Positions 13,601-27,499 are shown, counted from the first letter of the stretch. The stretch: DNA of 64,000 bases from Eunapius fragilis (GCA_963681505.1 OY811980.1:2654553-2718552), one strand, 5' to 3'. Numbers and translations: made by a program. Notes: generated by a model not told the origin, from the letters alone.

Positions 13601-14200
13601 TGGAGGTGTATATGTGGATTTTAGTGGTGGATGTGTTCGTTGTGCTGGATTGTGGTTCATGACCGTAGTCAATCACAAAAATTTGGGGGGGCTAATTAAT
13701 ATTCATGATCTTGATAAAACGATGCATTGCGGATTGATCAACGGTTAACCTCGTTCTAAATTTACGGGCAGCTTGCAATACCGGAATGTGTACAATGTGG
13801 TACCGCGCGTACTATAATGTTCATCAACGTGCATCCTATTATAAATAATATGCTGAACCAAAATTTTGGGGGGGCTTAAGCCCCCCCAAGCCCCCCCCCC
13901 CCCCCCCCCCCCCCCCTTACTACGGCCTTGTGGTTGTTGTGGTCAATATTGGTCCATGTACATGTATCTATCAGGTGCTATTATTAAGTTGGCGTGCACA
14001 GGCGACGCTGCACCAATTGTCATGTGATCTGGGAAGGGGATACGTACCATGGAAGGCATGTGGCGGGAGCGCTCATGCGTATGTAGGCCTTTTCATATGT
14101 CTGCATGGCATATGTACATGTATCATGGGCGTGGGTCCAGATACCACATCCACACAACAGTTTTTGTTCCTCTATTGATAAGAGGTCCTTTTGGATGCTT
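10603..14200. other. Gene-free part of copy A
   Basis: No domain or spliceable gene was recognised. The stretch holds long poly-G runs (about 10,819-10,841, 11,846-11,862 and 12,576-12,592), a GT-rich segment at 11,640-12,200, a poly-T near 13,065, and a G7-CTTAAG-C7 palindrome at 13,866-13,889 followed by poly-C. The same DNA recurs at 20,264-23,886. Confidence 0.6.
13866..13916. repeat. 24-bp perfect palindrome of G7-CTTAAG-C7 plus poly-C tract
   Basis: TT, seven G, CTTAAG, seven C and AA form a perfect palindrome, followed after AAG by a run of about 25 C. In copy B (23,552-23,602) the palindrome is identical but the C run is longer, about 40. This is the clearest homopolymer-length difference between the two copies. 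Confidence 0.85.
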
Positions 14201-14364
14201 TCATGTATTGCCACCAACCCCCCACACCCCTCATAAGGAAGGTGGCACCAATCCATATGTAGGCCCATACACGCCTACGTCTCCCATTAAAATGCACACA
14301 GAGCTTTAAATATATCTAGAGGTACCAACCCACTCGCGCACGCACACGCACACACACGCACGCG

Positions 14365-14395
<31 letters not shown>

Positions 14396-14879
14396 CTAGA
14401 TTAAAGACCTTAATCTATACACACATTGGCCTTACAACACTTGAATGCGCACACACAAAAACACGTAGAGCTCTACAGCTACGCTAAACTATATGCTCAC
14501 ACCTCCTCCATACCATTCTTCATCGAAACGAGGCGCTTATATAAGTTTAGGGATGTTCCGCTTAAGAAAGCTCTGCCGCCCCACTAGTTTCATAGCTGCA
14601 AAGCCCATTTCTGTGCAACGAAGAAGACTATTATTACTCCAGTCCAAGTCTCGGTATACCTATTCTGGTAACAGCCTAACCTCGTACCACCTCGTTCCCC
14701 ATCGAATGATCCAGATCGGTGATCGATCGACGAATGATCGATCGATCGATCATCAACCATCGATTTAATCCCATCAAAAAGAATTTTGTGTCGAATCCGC
14801 ATGATCGAATGAGATAAAGCGTCGAATGCAAATGATCGGTTAGAAAATTACGTCGATCCAAAAAATTTGATCGAATTAC

Positions 14880-17812
14880 AGATGTGATCAATTTTGACCC
14901 AAACGGCGTTCCATAAAATTCATCATATTTATTCGCATAGTTCCGCAATGTCATTCGTATGGTTGCAACTACATCATCAACTGTTTTTGACAATCGCGGT
15001 CTCTCGTTTTTCAATCGCATCGACCGTTTCCTTCATTCGTAGGGACATAAATTTCAATCGCATCGACCACTTTTGACAATCGTACTGTTCACTCGACATC
15101 GATGGTCAACACTTATCAATCGATGCTTTTGAACCATCGATCGATGCTACTAAACCATCGATCGATGCTACTAAACCATCGATCGATGCGACTGAACCAT
15201 CGAGCGATGCGATTGGACCATCGATCGATGCGATTGGACCATCGATCGATGCGATTGGACCATCGATCGATGCTATTAAACCATCGATCGATGCGATCAC
15301 CATCGATCGATGCGAATATGCGATTGGACCGTCGATGTAATTCTGCATGGCCCTATTAGTCTCGTACCCAGACCTACTTTACATTAAAATGCTATTACCA
15401 TTTCTTGTTGTTTGAATTACATGAATTGGACGCTCCCTAGACTGCTATTGCTGTGCATCTGTTTTGAAGTGGCTTGTTATTGGTTGTTTTTCACCCCTGC
15501 AAGGTGTTTTTTCCTATGGTTTTTTCTGCAGAAGGAGTTTTTTCAGTGTGTTATGTATTTGATTTGGCCAATTGCTGTGTCTGTCTGTGCGCTGTGTGTG
15601 TGCTGTTGTAGCGGCGTGCACAATTGATGGTAACCAATGTTAGTCAATGGTCATCTTGCATGGTATGGGCGGGAGCCTTGCAAACCTTTACAATCCCTGC
15701 GGAATATGCCTGTTTAGCATAGTTATGCGTGATCTTGTGTGCACATTGTATCTACAGTACTTTACAATGATAAAATGTATTATACAATTAAGGCTAAGGT
15801 TTCTAAAATGTGCGTGCATCTCAATTGGAGCTCGGCGTATAGACGTTGGCATGTGTTTATCGCTGGAACGGGTGGTCACTATATAGGAGACCATCTACCC
15901 GTGATTATGGTTTTATCTAGAGATCATCTCTCCTCATACTTGATGCTGCATTTATTGATAACCTACAATGCTAGCTCAATATTATGTGTAAACTGTGGCT
16001 TGATTGTTTTTACGTACTTCAGCGGCTTCTGTAAACATGTTTATTGTCAATTTGGTCTCTAATGGTGGAGGGCAAGAGTATAAGTGTATGATTGATGTTG
16101 TGAAGCTATATTGGTGCAATATCTCAGAATCGAAGCATGATTCTTTATTCGTTTCTTTTGCATAATGAAATGCGACGAAGTAAAATGGTATTGTTTTTAG
16201 GATGATGCACAGAATTAAATTCTAAGTGTTACACACTATGCGAGTAATAATTTTTTGTGTAGCTTAGTAATTGTTACATTCTTTAATAACAATGATGAAC
16301 GTGCTTATGTATAAGGATTGTATCCATGTATAGCTTGTTCGCATTGAATCTTAAAAATTATAATAGTCCATGTGACGTAATGCATCCATTATGACAATGT
16401 AATAGCTTATGGGTTTTGCAAGGCATGCACGAAATGTTTAATAAAATTATTGATGCAAGATTCATGTGCAGCAAAGGAGGATACAAAAAAATAACAGAAA
16501 ATATACATGCATTATACATCACAGACCACAATTTTTTATGCAAACCTATGAGGCTGAAACAATGTGCTAAAACAATGCTTACTCTGTAATATTATAAAAA
16601 ATAATGGCCATATGTAGAAGTTATTTGTTGGTGTAAGAGAGTAAAAAAAAAAACGAAAACAAAGGAAGGGCAACCTTAAAGTACTACCTGTCATGTAGTG
16701 CAATGTCACATCACAGGCTAAAGATGGCAGGATATTAAAAGCCACTAAATATAATGTCTGCCCCTTATGTGAGTATGTGTGGTGTGCGGATTAAAGCTAT
16801 TAGCCATTCATACTAAAGATATTTCCGACAATTTTCATAGGTGCTAAAAAACAACTACCTAGCACATACCATAACATGTCTACCATCACGGTCAAACTGT
16901 ATCAGGAGAACTTTGTATCCAGCTGTGTTGGGGCAGGTAGATGAAGATGAGAGTAGGAAGAAAAGAAGGTTAAGAGAATAGGGGAGGGGGAAAAGGAAAA
17001 GAAGGTGGGGACGAGAGGAAGGAGATAATAAGGGGAGAGGAGGGAATGGAGATAGGAGAGAAGAGTGAAGGGAGAAGAGAATGGAGATAGGAGAGAGGGA
17101 GAGACTGAGGAGGGGAGAAGAGATGGTAAAGAGATGAAGGGAAGGAAGAAACAAAAAAGACAGGATGGACTGATGGAGTGGATAGCTTGCATAACATCCT
17201 ACCTGTAGATGTACAGCACCCCCTCAGCAACATATCCATGTCACATGGCACACACAAACTTACACCTCCATGCACCCAACCCACATTACTCCAACACCAT
17301 CCTGGTGGGATCCATGTCCACTAAAAAAAAAATTGGCCAAAAACAGCTAACATCTGGCAGATGCAAAATTAAATAAGTAATGCAAAGCACATTGCATGTG
17401 GCCATGTCAATAACAAAGCTGCATGCCTCATTGGAAGCTGTTGCTGTTAGTTCCAAAAATGCTCTGTCATGGGAGAGATATAATACCAGCAGAGCCTGAA
17501 AGAGCTGCACCTGATTTTCTCTGGTGGAAATCGTTTAAAGAATGATGTCAATAATTCTGTAATACATTGTCATAAAATAACCGCTGTTGAGTCTAGTTGC
17601 TCAAAAAAGTACTAAGGTTTTTCATGCATCCTATGATTTACATCATCTGATCAAGTATGCAAAAAAAAACAGGTACAAGTAATAAGAGAATGAAATTAGC
17701 TGGTCTGAGTTACTCTTCGTGGAAAAAAGTCTGCCCTTACAATGTGTTAATATCAAGGACATTTTATTCATGAAAAAAGCTACATGAATATACTAAAACC
17801 CAATACAGTACA
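14880..17812. repeat. Left arm of giant palindrome, copy A
   Basis: This arm is the reverse complement of 29,176-32,060, with a few percent divergence and indels. Within the arm lie the 21-bp CGATCGAT minisatellite, a long purine-rich tract (about 16,930-17,160; pyrimidine-rich in the other arm) and an AGTCTCGTACCCAGACC motif at 15,358. In copy A the matching right arm (19,489 onward) is cut off by the assembly gap. Confidence 0.85.
15128..15335. repeat. 21-bp CGATCGAT minisatellite, copy A
   Basis: Units of 21 bp with the core ACCATCGATCGATGCGATTGG. Because 21 is divisible by three, both strands carry spurious open frames with a 7-residue period. Copy B (24,814-25,021) is the same. The inverted partner at 31,659-31,850 has about 42 bp (two units) less. 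Confidence 0.9.
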
Positions 17813-18432
17813 AGGCATGGAGGCACTCAGCAGTGGTCACCACTTGAACCCAAGGCATGGTGGCCCTCAGATGTGGCCACCACTTGTACTCAAGGTATGG
17901 TGGCACTGAAGCAGTGGTCACCACATGTACGCAAGGCATGGTGGCACTCAGATGTGACCACCACTTGTACACAAGGCATGGTGGCCCTCAGATGTGGTCA
18001 CCACTTGTACTCAAGGCATGGTGGCCCTCAGATGTGGCCACCACTTGCACTCAAGGCATGGTGGCATTCACATCTGAATGCCACCATGCCTTGAGTACAT
18101 ATGGTGACCAAACCTGAGTGTCACCATGCCTTGAGTACAAGTGGTGGCCACATCTGAGTGCCACCATGCCTTGCGTACATGTGGTGACCTCATCTGAGTG
18201 CCAAGGTGCCTTGAGTACATGTGGTGACCACATCTGAATGCCACCATGCCTTGAGTACAAATGGTGACCAAATCTGAGTGCCACCATGCCTTGAGTACAA
18301 GTGGTGGCCGCATCTGAGTGCCATCATGCCTTGCGTACATGTGGTGACCTCATCTGAGTGCCAAGATGCCTTGAGTACATGTGGTGACCACATCTGAGGG
18401 CCACCATGCCTTGTGTACATTTGGTGGCCACA
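17811..18432. repeat. Inverted 40-bp minisatellite at the palindrome centre, copy A
   Basis: About six 40-bp units containing CAAGGCATGGTGGC run forward to about 18,063, then about nine units run in the opposite orientation (GCCACCATGCCTTG) to 18,432. The switch point is a near-perfect hairpin at about 18,058-18,090 (GGTGGCATTCA facing TGAATGCCACC). The array sits just upstream of the transposase remnant. Open frames through it are repeat artefacts. Confidence 0.9.
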
Positions 18433-19488
18433 TCTACTACCATCAGGAGAAGAAATCGTCAATGTGGCATTGAAGAAGAAGCTGGCTTTACTGACATTAG
18501 TGATGTGCAGTTGAATCACATTGCCCATCATTTTGTCACCCATCATCCTAACTGTGGTGAAAGAAGCTTTCATGGTTATTTGCGGCTAATGGGATTATGT
18601 GTCATTGTCGTGTTAGAAATAGTCTTCCAGCAGTTGATCCAAGGGGAGTTAGGAGTCATTTCAGGAGAGCACTTCATCGAAGAGTGTATTCAGTCCCTAT
18701 GCCAAACAGCTTCTTGTGGCATATTGATGGGCACCATAAACTTATCAGGTGGCGTATAGTTATTCATGGTGGCATTGATGGCTTCTCTAGGCTGCCTGTG
18801 TGTTTGAAAGCATCTACAAATCACACTTCAGGCACGGTATTGAAACACTTCCTTGGTGCAGTTGCTTCCTTTGGCCTTCCATCACGTGTGAGGTGTGATA
18901 AAGGAGGTGAAAATGTTTGGGTTTCTGAATACATGTTAAGTCATCCAAGTTGTGGACCTTGGCATGGAAGCGGTATCACTGGAAGGAGTGTACATACTCA
19001 ACGAATAGAGCAATTGTAGTGGGATGTGTTTGCTGGCTGCATATCTTTCTTTATAATCTGTTTTATGCTTTTAAAGATGCCAGTTTGCTGGATCCTGCTA
19101 ATGAAAAGGTCATCTATAGCCTACGCTATGTATACACCTGTCATATTCAGCATCAATTGGATATTTTTTGTGAAAGCTATAGCCATCACAGCTTTGTAGT
19201 GAAAACAATATGACTCCATATCAACTCTGGAATGGCAAAGCTTAATGCTGATATGAATGTTGTAAATGGTGCACTGGGAAATGAAATTGATGATCGGTAT
19301 GGAATCGATTGGTCAGGTCCTTGTGTGGCCAAAGTTAATGACAATGTTGATTTGCCGGATACCGCTTGTCCACTCTCTTATCAGCAAATGATTGATTTGA
19401 AGGGAGCTGTAGATCCAATGCAAGACTGTAGTGATCATGGAGTTTTATTTTACACTACAACTAGAGCATTTGTTTATGCTTGTCAGTG
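18406..19488 (+). pseudogene. DDE integrase-type transposase, frame-disrupted, copy A
   Basis: Three frames in succession give one recognisable protein. The first frame (RRRNRQCGIEEEAG onward, then HPNCGERSFHGYLR) is an N-terminal helix-turn-helix-like part. The second, from about 18,597, holds the catalytic core: WHIDGHHKLIRWRIVIHGGI with the first Asp, SRVRCDKGGENV with the second Asp, and HTQRIEQL with the Glu. After a stop, a third frame continues with the typical tail (IVVGCVCWLHIF, HQLDIFCESYSHH). A fourth frame from 19,232 supplies a C-terminal part ending at 19,488. The core belongs to the eukaryotic integrase-core transposases found widely in sponge, cnidarian and fish genomes. I cannot place the superfamily with certainty (IS3EU-like is one option). 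At least two frameshifts and a stop make it non-functional as written. Confidence 0.75.
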
Positions 19489-19984
19489 AAATCAACTGTA
19501 TTGTGTTTTAGTATATTCATGTAGTTTTTTTCATGAATAAAATGTCCTTGATGTTAACACCATTAATTCATTGTAAGGGCAGGCTTTTTTCCATGAAGAG
19601 TAACTAAGACCAGCTAATTTCACTCTCTGATTATTGTACCTGTTTTTTTTGCATAATTGATCAGATGATGTAAATCATAGCATGCATGAAAAGCCTTAGT
19701 ACTTTTTTGAGCAACTAGACTCAACAGCATATGTGAGGTTATTTTATGACAATGTATTACAGAATTAAGGACGTCGTTCTTTAAACCATTTTCACCAGAG
19801 AAAATCAGGTGCTGCTCTTTCAGGCTCTGCTGGTATCATATCTCTCCCATGATAGAACATTCTTGGAACTAACACCAGCAGCTTCCAATGAGGCATGCAG
19901 CTTTGTTCTTGACATGGCCACATGCACTGCTGCTCCCGGGAATGTGCTTTGCATGTACTTATTTAATTTTGCGTCTGCCAGATG
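19489..19984. repeat. Right arm of giant palindrome, copy A, truncated at gap
   Basis: Reverse complement of about 17,290-17,790: for example TAGTATATTCATGTAG near 19,510 faces CTACATGAATATACTA near 17,785. It ends at CAGATG immediately before the Ns. The full-length equivalent is 29,176-32,060. Confidence 0.85.
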
Positions 19985-20184
19985 NNNNNNNNNNNNNNNN
20001 NNNNNNNNNNNNNNNNNNNNNNNNNNNNNNNNNNNNNNNNNNNNNNNNNNNNNNNNNNNNNNNNNNNNNNNNNNNNNNNNNNNNNNNNNNNNNNNNNNNN
20101 NNNNNNNNNNNNNNNNNNNNNNNNNNNNNNNNNNNNNNNNNNNNNNNNNNNNNNNNNNNNNNNNNNNNNNNNNNNNNNNNNNNN
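19985..20184. other. Assembly gap, 200 N
   Basis: Exactly 200 unresolved bases separate copy A from copy B. A round-number gap flanked by near-identical sequence suggests a scaffolding join, not a measured distance. Confidence 0.98.
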
Positions 20185-23100
20185 TAATTGCTAACATGGA
20201 GGAGTACTGAAATCTGCCCACCCCCCCCCCCCCCCCCCCCCCCCCTTTATAATACTCTCCACGGGCCCTGGGTGACGATTACACAAAGGAGTTTGCCATG
20301 AACACTTCTTTATATTTGTTTCATGGACGAATGGCTATTTCTAACAAAGCTTCAATGGGGTACATGGCCTTCAGGAAGAGGGGGGTTCGAATTTGGTTAA
20401 TAGATGACCTTATAATAACATAATGCATCATACGGCAGGGGATTTTCAAAAAGGGGGGTTTACAGGTCAGACCCGCAATACGCAAAAGGGGGGGGGGGGG
20501 GGGGGGGGGGGAGAACTGTACGCTTCAGGCCCTGTATCCGCCCCTGTATGGCTGGATGTTATATTATTACATGCACAGGCATCTGTATTGTTATATACTC
20601 AACAGGTAAAGTTTTTATAAAGTGGGAAGGAAAAGTTTACATAATCACCCATAACTACCTATATACATAGTTCTTATCTAAAAGACCAAGCCTCCTGTCT
20701 GCTTTAAGCAAGTCCATCATTGTCCAAAGTTCCATACCAGCACCATCTGCAACTATCCACATTCACACATACAGATCTTACATCACCAAATACAAATGCC
20801 AAGCACACCACAAATCTACATGCATGCATCACATGAAGTCCGCAGAGCCTTGCAGCTACTTGATGACCACACAAAGCCTGCAATGTCCCTTCTATTTGAG
20901 TTGTTGCTGAAGCTTTTTGTCATGCTGGCTATATCACATTGACCATCTAGGGAGCAGGGTAGGAAAAATAAATAAAAAGAAACTGTTAGTGTTCTTAGCC
21001 TATCCTGTTGATCACTACCCCTTTATGTGGGGCAGATGACCTCTGATAGGGGAACACACCACATGTAGAATTATGGGTACATGTATGAAGGGAACTGCAT
21101 ATGTTATCTTGTTGTTACATGAAGTGCATGCCTTTGGTGTACATATGAGTTGGTGTATGGGGTGCATGTGGGACATTTGCCATATTGTTACCCCTTGGCA
21201 ATAAGTGATACAACCTCAGAGTTGCCTTAGCAACAAATTTTTAAAATTCCCCCTCTAAGGTTTTTATCCAAAGAAACCCAGTGTGTGGGACTGACTGTGC
21301 TGTTCACTGTTATGCTCACTGTTCTGGTGTGTGATGTGTAGAGCTATTGGTGTGTGAGTGTGTGTGTGAATTAAACTCATGTTGGTCTAACAATGTGTAG
21401 GTTAGGTGGTTGGCCAGCTATACGCTGTGCTGGTGTGCCTGTGGGGTAACCTGGTGTGTACATGCTGTTATTAAGGGATAACAAGTGACACGATCCATCA
21501 TCGAGAAAAAACATCGGGGGGGGGGGGGGGGGAATGAGATAAATGTTAAGTTGAAACTTTTAGGAGGACTTTATACCAAGCGAGCCAATTCTGTGCATGG
21601 GTTGTGTAACTTGTTATACCTTCATTGCCAAGAGGGGCAAAAATAAGGTAGGTGTGGGGCACTCCCGCCCCATCTATACTGGTGTGTAGGGTCATTGGGA
21701 ATGTATACACTGTTGCTAGTGTATACTGGTATGTGGTTAGTGGAGAATATGAGGTGAGTGTGTATGCTGATGGGGGGGTCATATAGTTGTGTATGCTGGG
21801 AGTGTACACTCATGTTGGGGGGTGAAAAATGTTATTTGGTGTGTTGGGTGAGCAATATAGAATTCTGAGTGTGACTGTGTGTTTTGTGAACTTGGAGTCA
21901 TGGGCACCCACGGGCCGTGCCCCCCCCCCCCTTCCCCTTTGAGACTCAATGGTGCCCCACCCCCAACTCCTTCTAATAAATGCCTGTTAGAGTTCAACCC
22001 CTGTCCCAGTAACAAATTTATGCACCCCAAGAAGCCACAAGACACATAAGCAAAAAGGATACTCAAGCATTAAATAATTTAAGCCGCACCGTTCCTTTCA
22101 TAGCACGGACTACCTCTATTAGGCCCATATGAATATGCACTCCTAACTTTTATACGGCTATATGTGCAGTACTTTCAGACAGTACAAACAGGTTGATCAA
22201 AGGATGAGGTCATGATTGCGGGGTATACTGCGGTTCCTGAATTATGGGGGGGGGGGGGGGGGGGCAAATTGATTGGCTGGAAGGAGTACAATATGCGATC
22301 ACAGTCCCCGGCCCCCATCGGTGTCAGTGCGTTAAGTTTAAACAATCAGTATTATGGTGAACGTGACGTGTACTATATGTAAGCATAGTACCGATGCATA
22401 TCCGCCACTTCTGTAAGAGTAAAAATATGCCATTCTGCACTTAGTAACAATCCGCAATTGTACATAACCCACCTTTACAAAAATGTGGTTGGTCGTCTAT
22501 GTTGTGCTAATTGATGCACATCCACCCCTCGTCAGATGAGGTGGGGCTGGCCTGGGGTGCATGTGGATATGAGTTTATTAACGAAATGCTGCTTATTGGA
22601 GTTATTGAAGCTAACGGCAGTGTTGAATATTATAATTACCTGCGATAGTAATTAAATTTTTGTCTTGATTTTTGTATAACGTTGCATACTTACAACGCAC
22701 TGAAAAACAAAATTCAAATTCAGACCAATTTTAATTTTTTTTTTTTTTTAGTTTAGAAGTCAATTTGAAATAAAATGCAAGATGACCGCCGATGTATGGG
22801 CCATTTCTCCATATGATTGGCGGAGGCAGCTTTAAGTGGCAGCTGACAGCACTGGTAAAAGCAGTTGCTGGAGACTGTTGTTCAGTCTAAGCGTTCGTGC
22901 ACGGCATGCACCAGAAATTTTTACTTTTATTTGTTTATTCTCTGTTTGTTGCCAAAGGGTAGCATTGTGTGTGTCTTCTTACAAGAGCAGAGACCGATGA
23001 CAGATGACCCCTGGGCACAGAGAAGGCTGCAGCTGTTGGACTGTTTGTAGACTGAATGTGTTTGATGTTGTATGTGGCTGGGCAGTGCTAGTTAGAGGTT

Positions 23101-23562
23101 TTTCCCCAATGTATGGTGGATTTTTTCCTATTAGAGGTTTTTCCACTGGGGCTTTTTCCTTAAGGAGATGTGGGCACATCTCCTTTAAAATATAGGTGTA
23201 TGTGAGCCCCTGCCCAGCCTTGTGTGTTGTGTGATTGTGTATTGTTTTGTTGTAAGTGATGTTGGGATGTTGTGGAGGTGTATATGTGGATTTTAGTGGT
23301 GGATGTGTTCGTTGTGCTGGATTGTGGTTCATGACCGTAGTCAATCACAAAAATTTGGGGGGGCTAATTAATATTCATGATCTTGATAAAACGATGCATT
23401 GCGGATTGATCAACGGTTAACCTCGTTCTAAATTTACGGGCAGCTTGCAATACCGGAATGTGTACAATGTGGTACCGCGCGTACTATAATGTTCATCAAC
23501 GTGCATCCTATTATAAATAATATGCTGAACCAAAATTTTGGGGGGGCTTAAGCCCCCCCAAG

Positions 23563-23602
<40 letters not shown>

Positions 23603-24050
23603 TTACTACGGCCTTGTGGTTGTTGTGGTCAATATTGGTCCATGTACATGTATCTATCAGGTGCTATTATTAAGTTGGCGTGCACAGGCGACGCTGCACC
23701 AATTGTCATGTGATCTGGGAAGGGGATACGTACCATGGAAGGCATGTGGCGGGAGCGCTCATGCGTATGTAGGCCTTTTCATATGTCTGCATGGCATATG
23801 TACATGTATCATGGGCGTGGGTCCAGATACCACATCCACACAACAGTTTTTGTTCCTCTATTGATAAGAGGTCCTTTTGGATGCTTTCATGTATTGCCAC
23901 CAACCCCCCACACCCCTCATAAGGAAGGTGGCACCAATCCATATGTAGGCCCATACACGCCTACGTCTCCCATTAAAATGCACACAGAGCTTTAAATATA
24001 TCTAGAGGTACCAACCCACTCGCGCACGCACACGCACACACACGCACGCG

Positions 24051-24081
<31 letters not shown>

Positions 24082-24565
24082 CTAGATTAAAGACCTTAAT
24101 CTATACACACATTGGCCTTACAACACTTGAATGCGCACACACAAAAACACGTAGAGCTCTACAGCTACGCTAAACTATATGCTCACACCTCCTCCATACC
24201 ATTCTTCATCGAAACGAGGCGCTTATATAAGTTTAGGGATGTTCCGCTTAAGAAAGCTCTGCCGCCCCACTAGTTTCATAGCTGCAAAGCCCATTTCTGT
24301 GCAACGAAGAAGACTATTATTACTCCAGTCCAAGTCTCGGTATACCTATTCTGGTAACAGCCTAACCTCGTACCACCTCGTTCCCCATCGAATGATCCAG
24401 ATCGGTGATCGATCGACGAATGATCGATCGATCGATCATCAACCATCGATTTAATCCCATCAAAAAGAATTTTGTGTCGAATCCGCATGATCGAATGAGA
24501 TAAAGCGTCGAATGCAAATGATCGGTTAGAAAATTACGTCGATCCAAAAAATTTGATCGAATTAC

Positions 24566-27499
24566 AGATGTGATCAATTTTGACCCAAACGGCGTTCCAT
24601 AAAATTCATCATATTTATTCGCATAGTTCCGCAATGTCATTCGTATGGTTGCAACTACATCATCAACTGTTTTTGACAATCGCGGTCTCTCGTTTTTCAA
24701 TCGCATCGACCGTTTCCTTCATTCGTAGGGACATAAATTTCAATCGCATCGACCACTTTTGACAATCGTACTGTTCACTCGACATCGATGGTCAACACTT
24801 ATCAATCGATGCTTTTGAACCATCGATCGATGCTACTAAACCATCGATCGATGCTACTAAACCATCGATCGATGCGACTGAACCATCGAGCGATGCGATT
24901 GGACCATCGATCGATGCGATTGGACCATCGATCGATGCGATTGGACCATCGATCGATGCTATTAAACCATCGATCGATGCGATCACCATCGATCGATGCG
25001 AATATGCGATTGGACCGTCGATGTAATTCTGCATGGCCCTATTAGTCTCGTACCCAGACCTACTTTACATTAAAATGCTATTACCATTTCTTGTTGTTTG
25101 AATTACATGAATTGGACGCTCCCTAGACTGCTATTGCTGTGCATCTGTTTTGAAGTGGCTTGTTATTGGTTGTTTTTCACCCCTGCAAGGTGTTTTTTCC
25201 TATGGTTTTTTCTGCAGAAGGAGTTTTTTCAGTGTGTTATGTATTTGATTTGGCCAATTGCTGTGTCTGTCTGTGCGCTGTGTGTGTGCTGTTGTAGCGG
25301 CGTGCACAATTGATGGTAACCAATGTTAGTCAATGGTCATCTTGCATGGTATGGGCGGGAGCCTTGCAAACCTTTACAATCCCTGCGGAATATGCCTGTT
25401 TAGCATAGTTATGCGTGATCTTGTGTGCACATTGTATCTACAGTACTTTACAATGATAAAATGTATTATACAATTAAGGCTAAGGTTTCTAAAATGTGCG
25501 TGCATCTCAATTGGAGCTCGGCGTATAGACGTTGGCATGTGTTTATCGCTGGAACGGGTGGTCACTATATAGGAGACCATCTACCCGTGATTATGGTTTT
25601 ATCTAGAGATCATCTCTCCTCATACTTGATGCTGCATTTATTGATAACCTACAATGCTAGCTCAATATTATGTGTAAACTGTGGCTTGATTGTTTTTACG
25701 TACTTCAGCGGCTTCTGTAAACATGTTTATTGTCAATTTGGTCTCTAATGGTGGAGGGCAAGAGTATAAGTGTATGATTGATGTTGTGAAGCTATATTGG
25801 TGCAATATCTCAGAATCGAAGCATGATTCTTTATTCGTTTCTTTTGCATAATGAAATGCGACGAAGTAAAATGGTATTGTTTTTAGGATGATGCACAGAA
25901 TTAAATTCTAAGTGTTACACACTATGCGAGTAATAATTTTTTGTGTAGCTTAGTAATTGTTACATTCTTTAATAACAATGATGAACGTGCTTATGTATAA
26001 GGATTGTATCCATGTATAGCTTGTTCGCATTGAATCTTAAAAATTATAATAGTCCATGTGACGTAATGCATCCATTATGACAATGTAATAGCTTATGGGT
26101 TTTGCAAGGCATGCACGAAATGTTTAATAAAATTATTGATGCAAGATTCATGTGCAGCAAAGGAGGATACAAAAAAATAACAGAAAATATACATGCATTA
26201 TACATCACAGACCACAATTTTTTATGCAAACCTATGAGGCTGAAACAATGTGCTAAAACAATGCTTACTCTGTAATATTATAAAAAATAATGGCCATATG
26301 TAGAAGTTATTTGTTGGTGTAAGAGAGTAAAAAAAAAAAACGAAAACAAAGGAAGGGCAACCTTAAAGTACTACCTGTCATGTAGTGCAATGTCACATCA
26401 CAGGCTAAAGATGGCAGGATATTAAAAGCCACTAAATATAATGTCTGCCCCTTATGTGAGTATGTGTGGTGTGCGGATTAAAGCTATTAGCCATTCATAC
26501 TAAAGATATTTCCGACAATTTTCATAGGTGCTAAAAAACAACTACCTAGCACATACCATAACATGTCTACCATCACGGTCAAACTGTATCAGGAGAACTT
26601 TGTATCCAGCTGTGTTGGGGCAGGTAGATGAAGATGAGAGTAGGAAGAAAAGAAGGTTAAGAGAATAGGGGAGGGGGAAAAGGAAAAGAAGGTGGGGACG
26701 AGAGGAAGGAGATAATAAGGGGAGAGGAGGGAATGGAGATAGGAGAGAAGAGTGAAGGGAGAAGAGAATGGAGATAGGAGAGAGGGAGAGACTGAGGAGG
26801 GGAGAAGAGATGGTAAAGAGATGAAGGGAAGGAAGAAACAAAAAAGACAGGATGGACTGATGGAGTGGATAGCTTGCATAACATCCTACCTGTAGATGTA
26901 CAGCACCCCCTCAGCAACATATCCATGTCACATGGCACACACAAACTTACACCTCCATGCACCCAACCCACATTACTCCAACACCATCCTGGTGGGATCC
27001 ATGTCCACTAAAAAAAAAATTGGCCAAAAACAGCTAACATCTGGCAGATGCAAAATTAAATAAGTAATGCAAAGCACATTGCATGTGGCCATGTCAATAA
27101 CAAAGCTGCATGCCTCATTGGAAGCTGTTGCTGTTAGTTCCAAAAATGCTCTGTCATGGGAGAGATATAATACCAGCAGAGCCTGAAAGAGCTGCACCTG
27201 ATTTTCTCTGGTGGAAATCGTTTAAAGAATGATGTCAATAATTCTGTAATACATTGTCATAAAATAACCGCTGTTGAGTCTAGTTGCTCAAAAAAGTACT
27301 AAGGTTTTTCATGCATCCTATGATTTACATCATCTGATCAAGTATGCAAAAAAAAACAGGTACAAGTAATAAGAGAATGAAATTAGCTGGTCTGAGTTAC
27401 TCTTCGTGGAAAAAAGTCTGCCCTTACAATGTGTTAATATCAAGGACATTTTATTCATGAAAAAAGCTACATGAATATACTAAAACCCAATACAGTACA
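24566..27499. repeat. Left arm of giant palindrome, copy B
   Basis: Pairs with 29,176-32,060 about a centre near 28,330. Anchors are the GAACGGGTGGTCACTATATAGG block at about 25,550, facing about 31,110; the GTGCACACAAGATCACGCAT block; and the minisatellite. This is the intact left arm of the palindrome. Confidence 0.85.
24814..25021. repeat. 21-bp CGATCGAT minisatellite, copy B
   Basis: Same units and number as copy A. It spells a 7-residue periodic open frame on both strands that should not be taken as a gene. Confidence 0.9.

Larger units (their letters stand above)
10524..19984. repeat. Copy A of a 9.5-kb near-identical duplication
   Basis: This matches 20,185-29,671 position for position. 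The offset drifts from 9,661 to 9,687 only through length changes in poly-G, poly-C, poly-A and poly-T runs (for example at 10,557, 10,819, 12,577, 13,070 and 13,890). I found no substitution outside homopolymers in the lines I compared. Copy A stops at the N gap in the middle of a sequence that copy B continues. This is the expected pattern for overlapping contig ends or two haplotypes left unmerged, rather than a biological tandem duplication. Confidence 0.9.

Noticed and set aside
15102..15359. 7-residue periodic frames on both strands (NHRSM-type and ASIDG-type)
   Set aside because: Artefacts of the 21-bp CGATCGAT minisatellite, open on both strands; repeated at 24.8 and 31.65 kb.
16855..17284. 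Ser/Pro/Leu-rich frames on the minus strand
   Set aside because: They come from a low-complexity purine/pyrimidine tract with several overlapping open frames, and the opposite arm does not keep the same frame or start.
17857..18573. Frames with HHLYSRHGG-type repeats
   Set aside because: Translation of the 40-bp inverted minisatellite; open in several frames on both strands.
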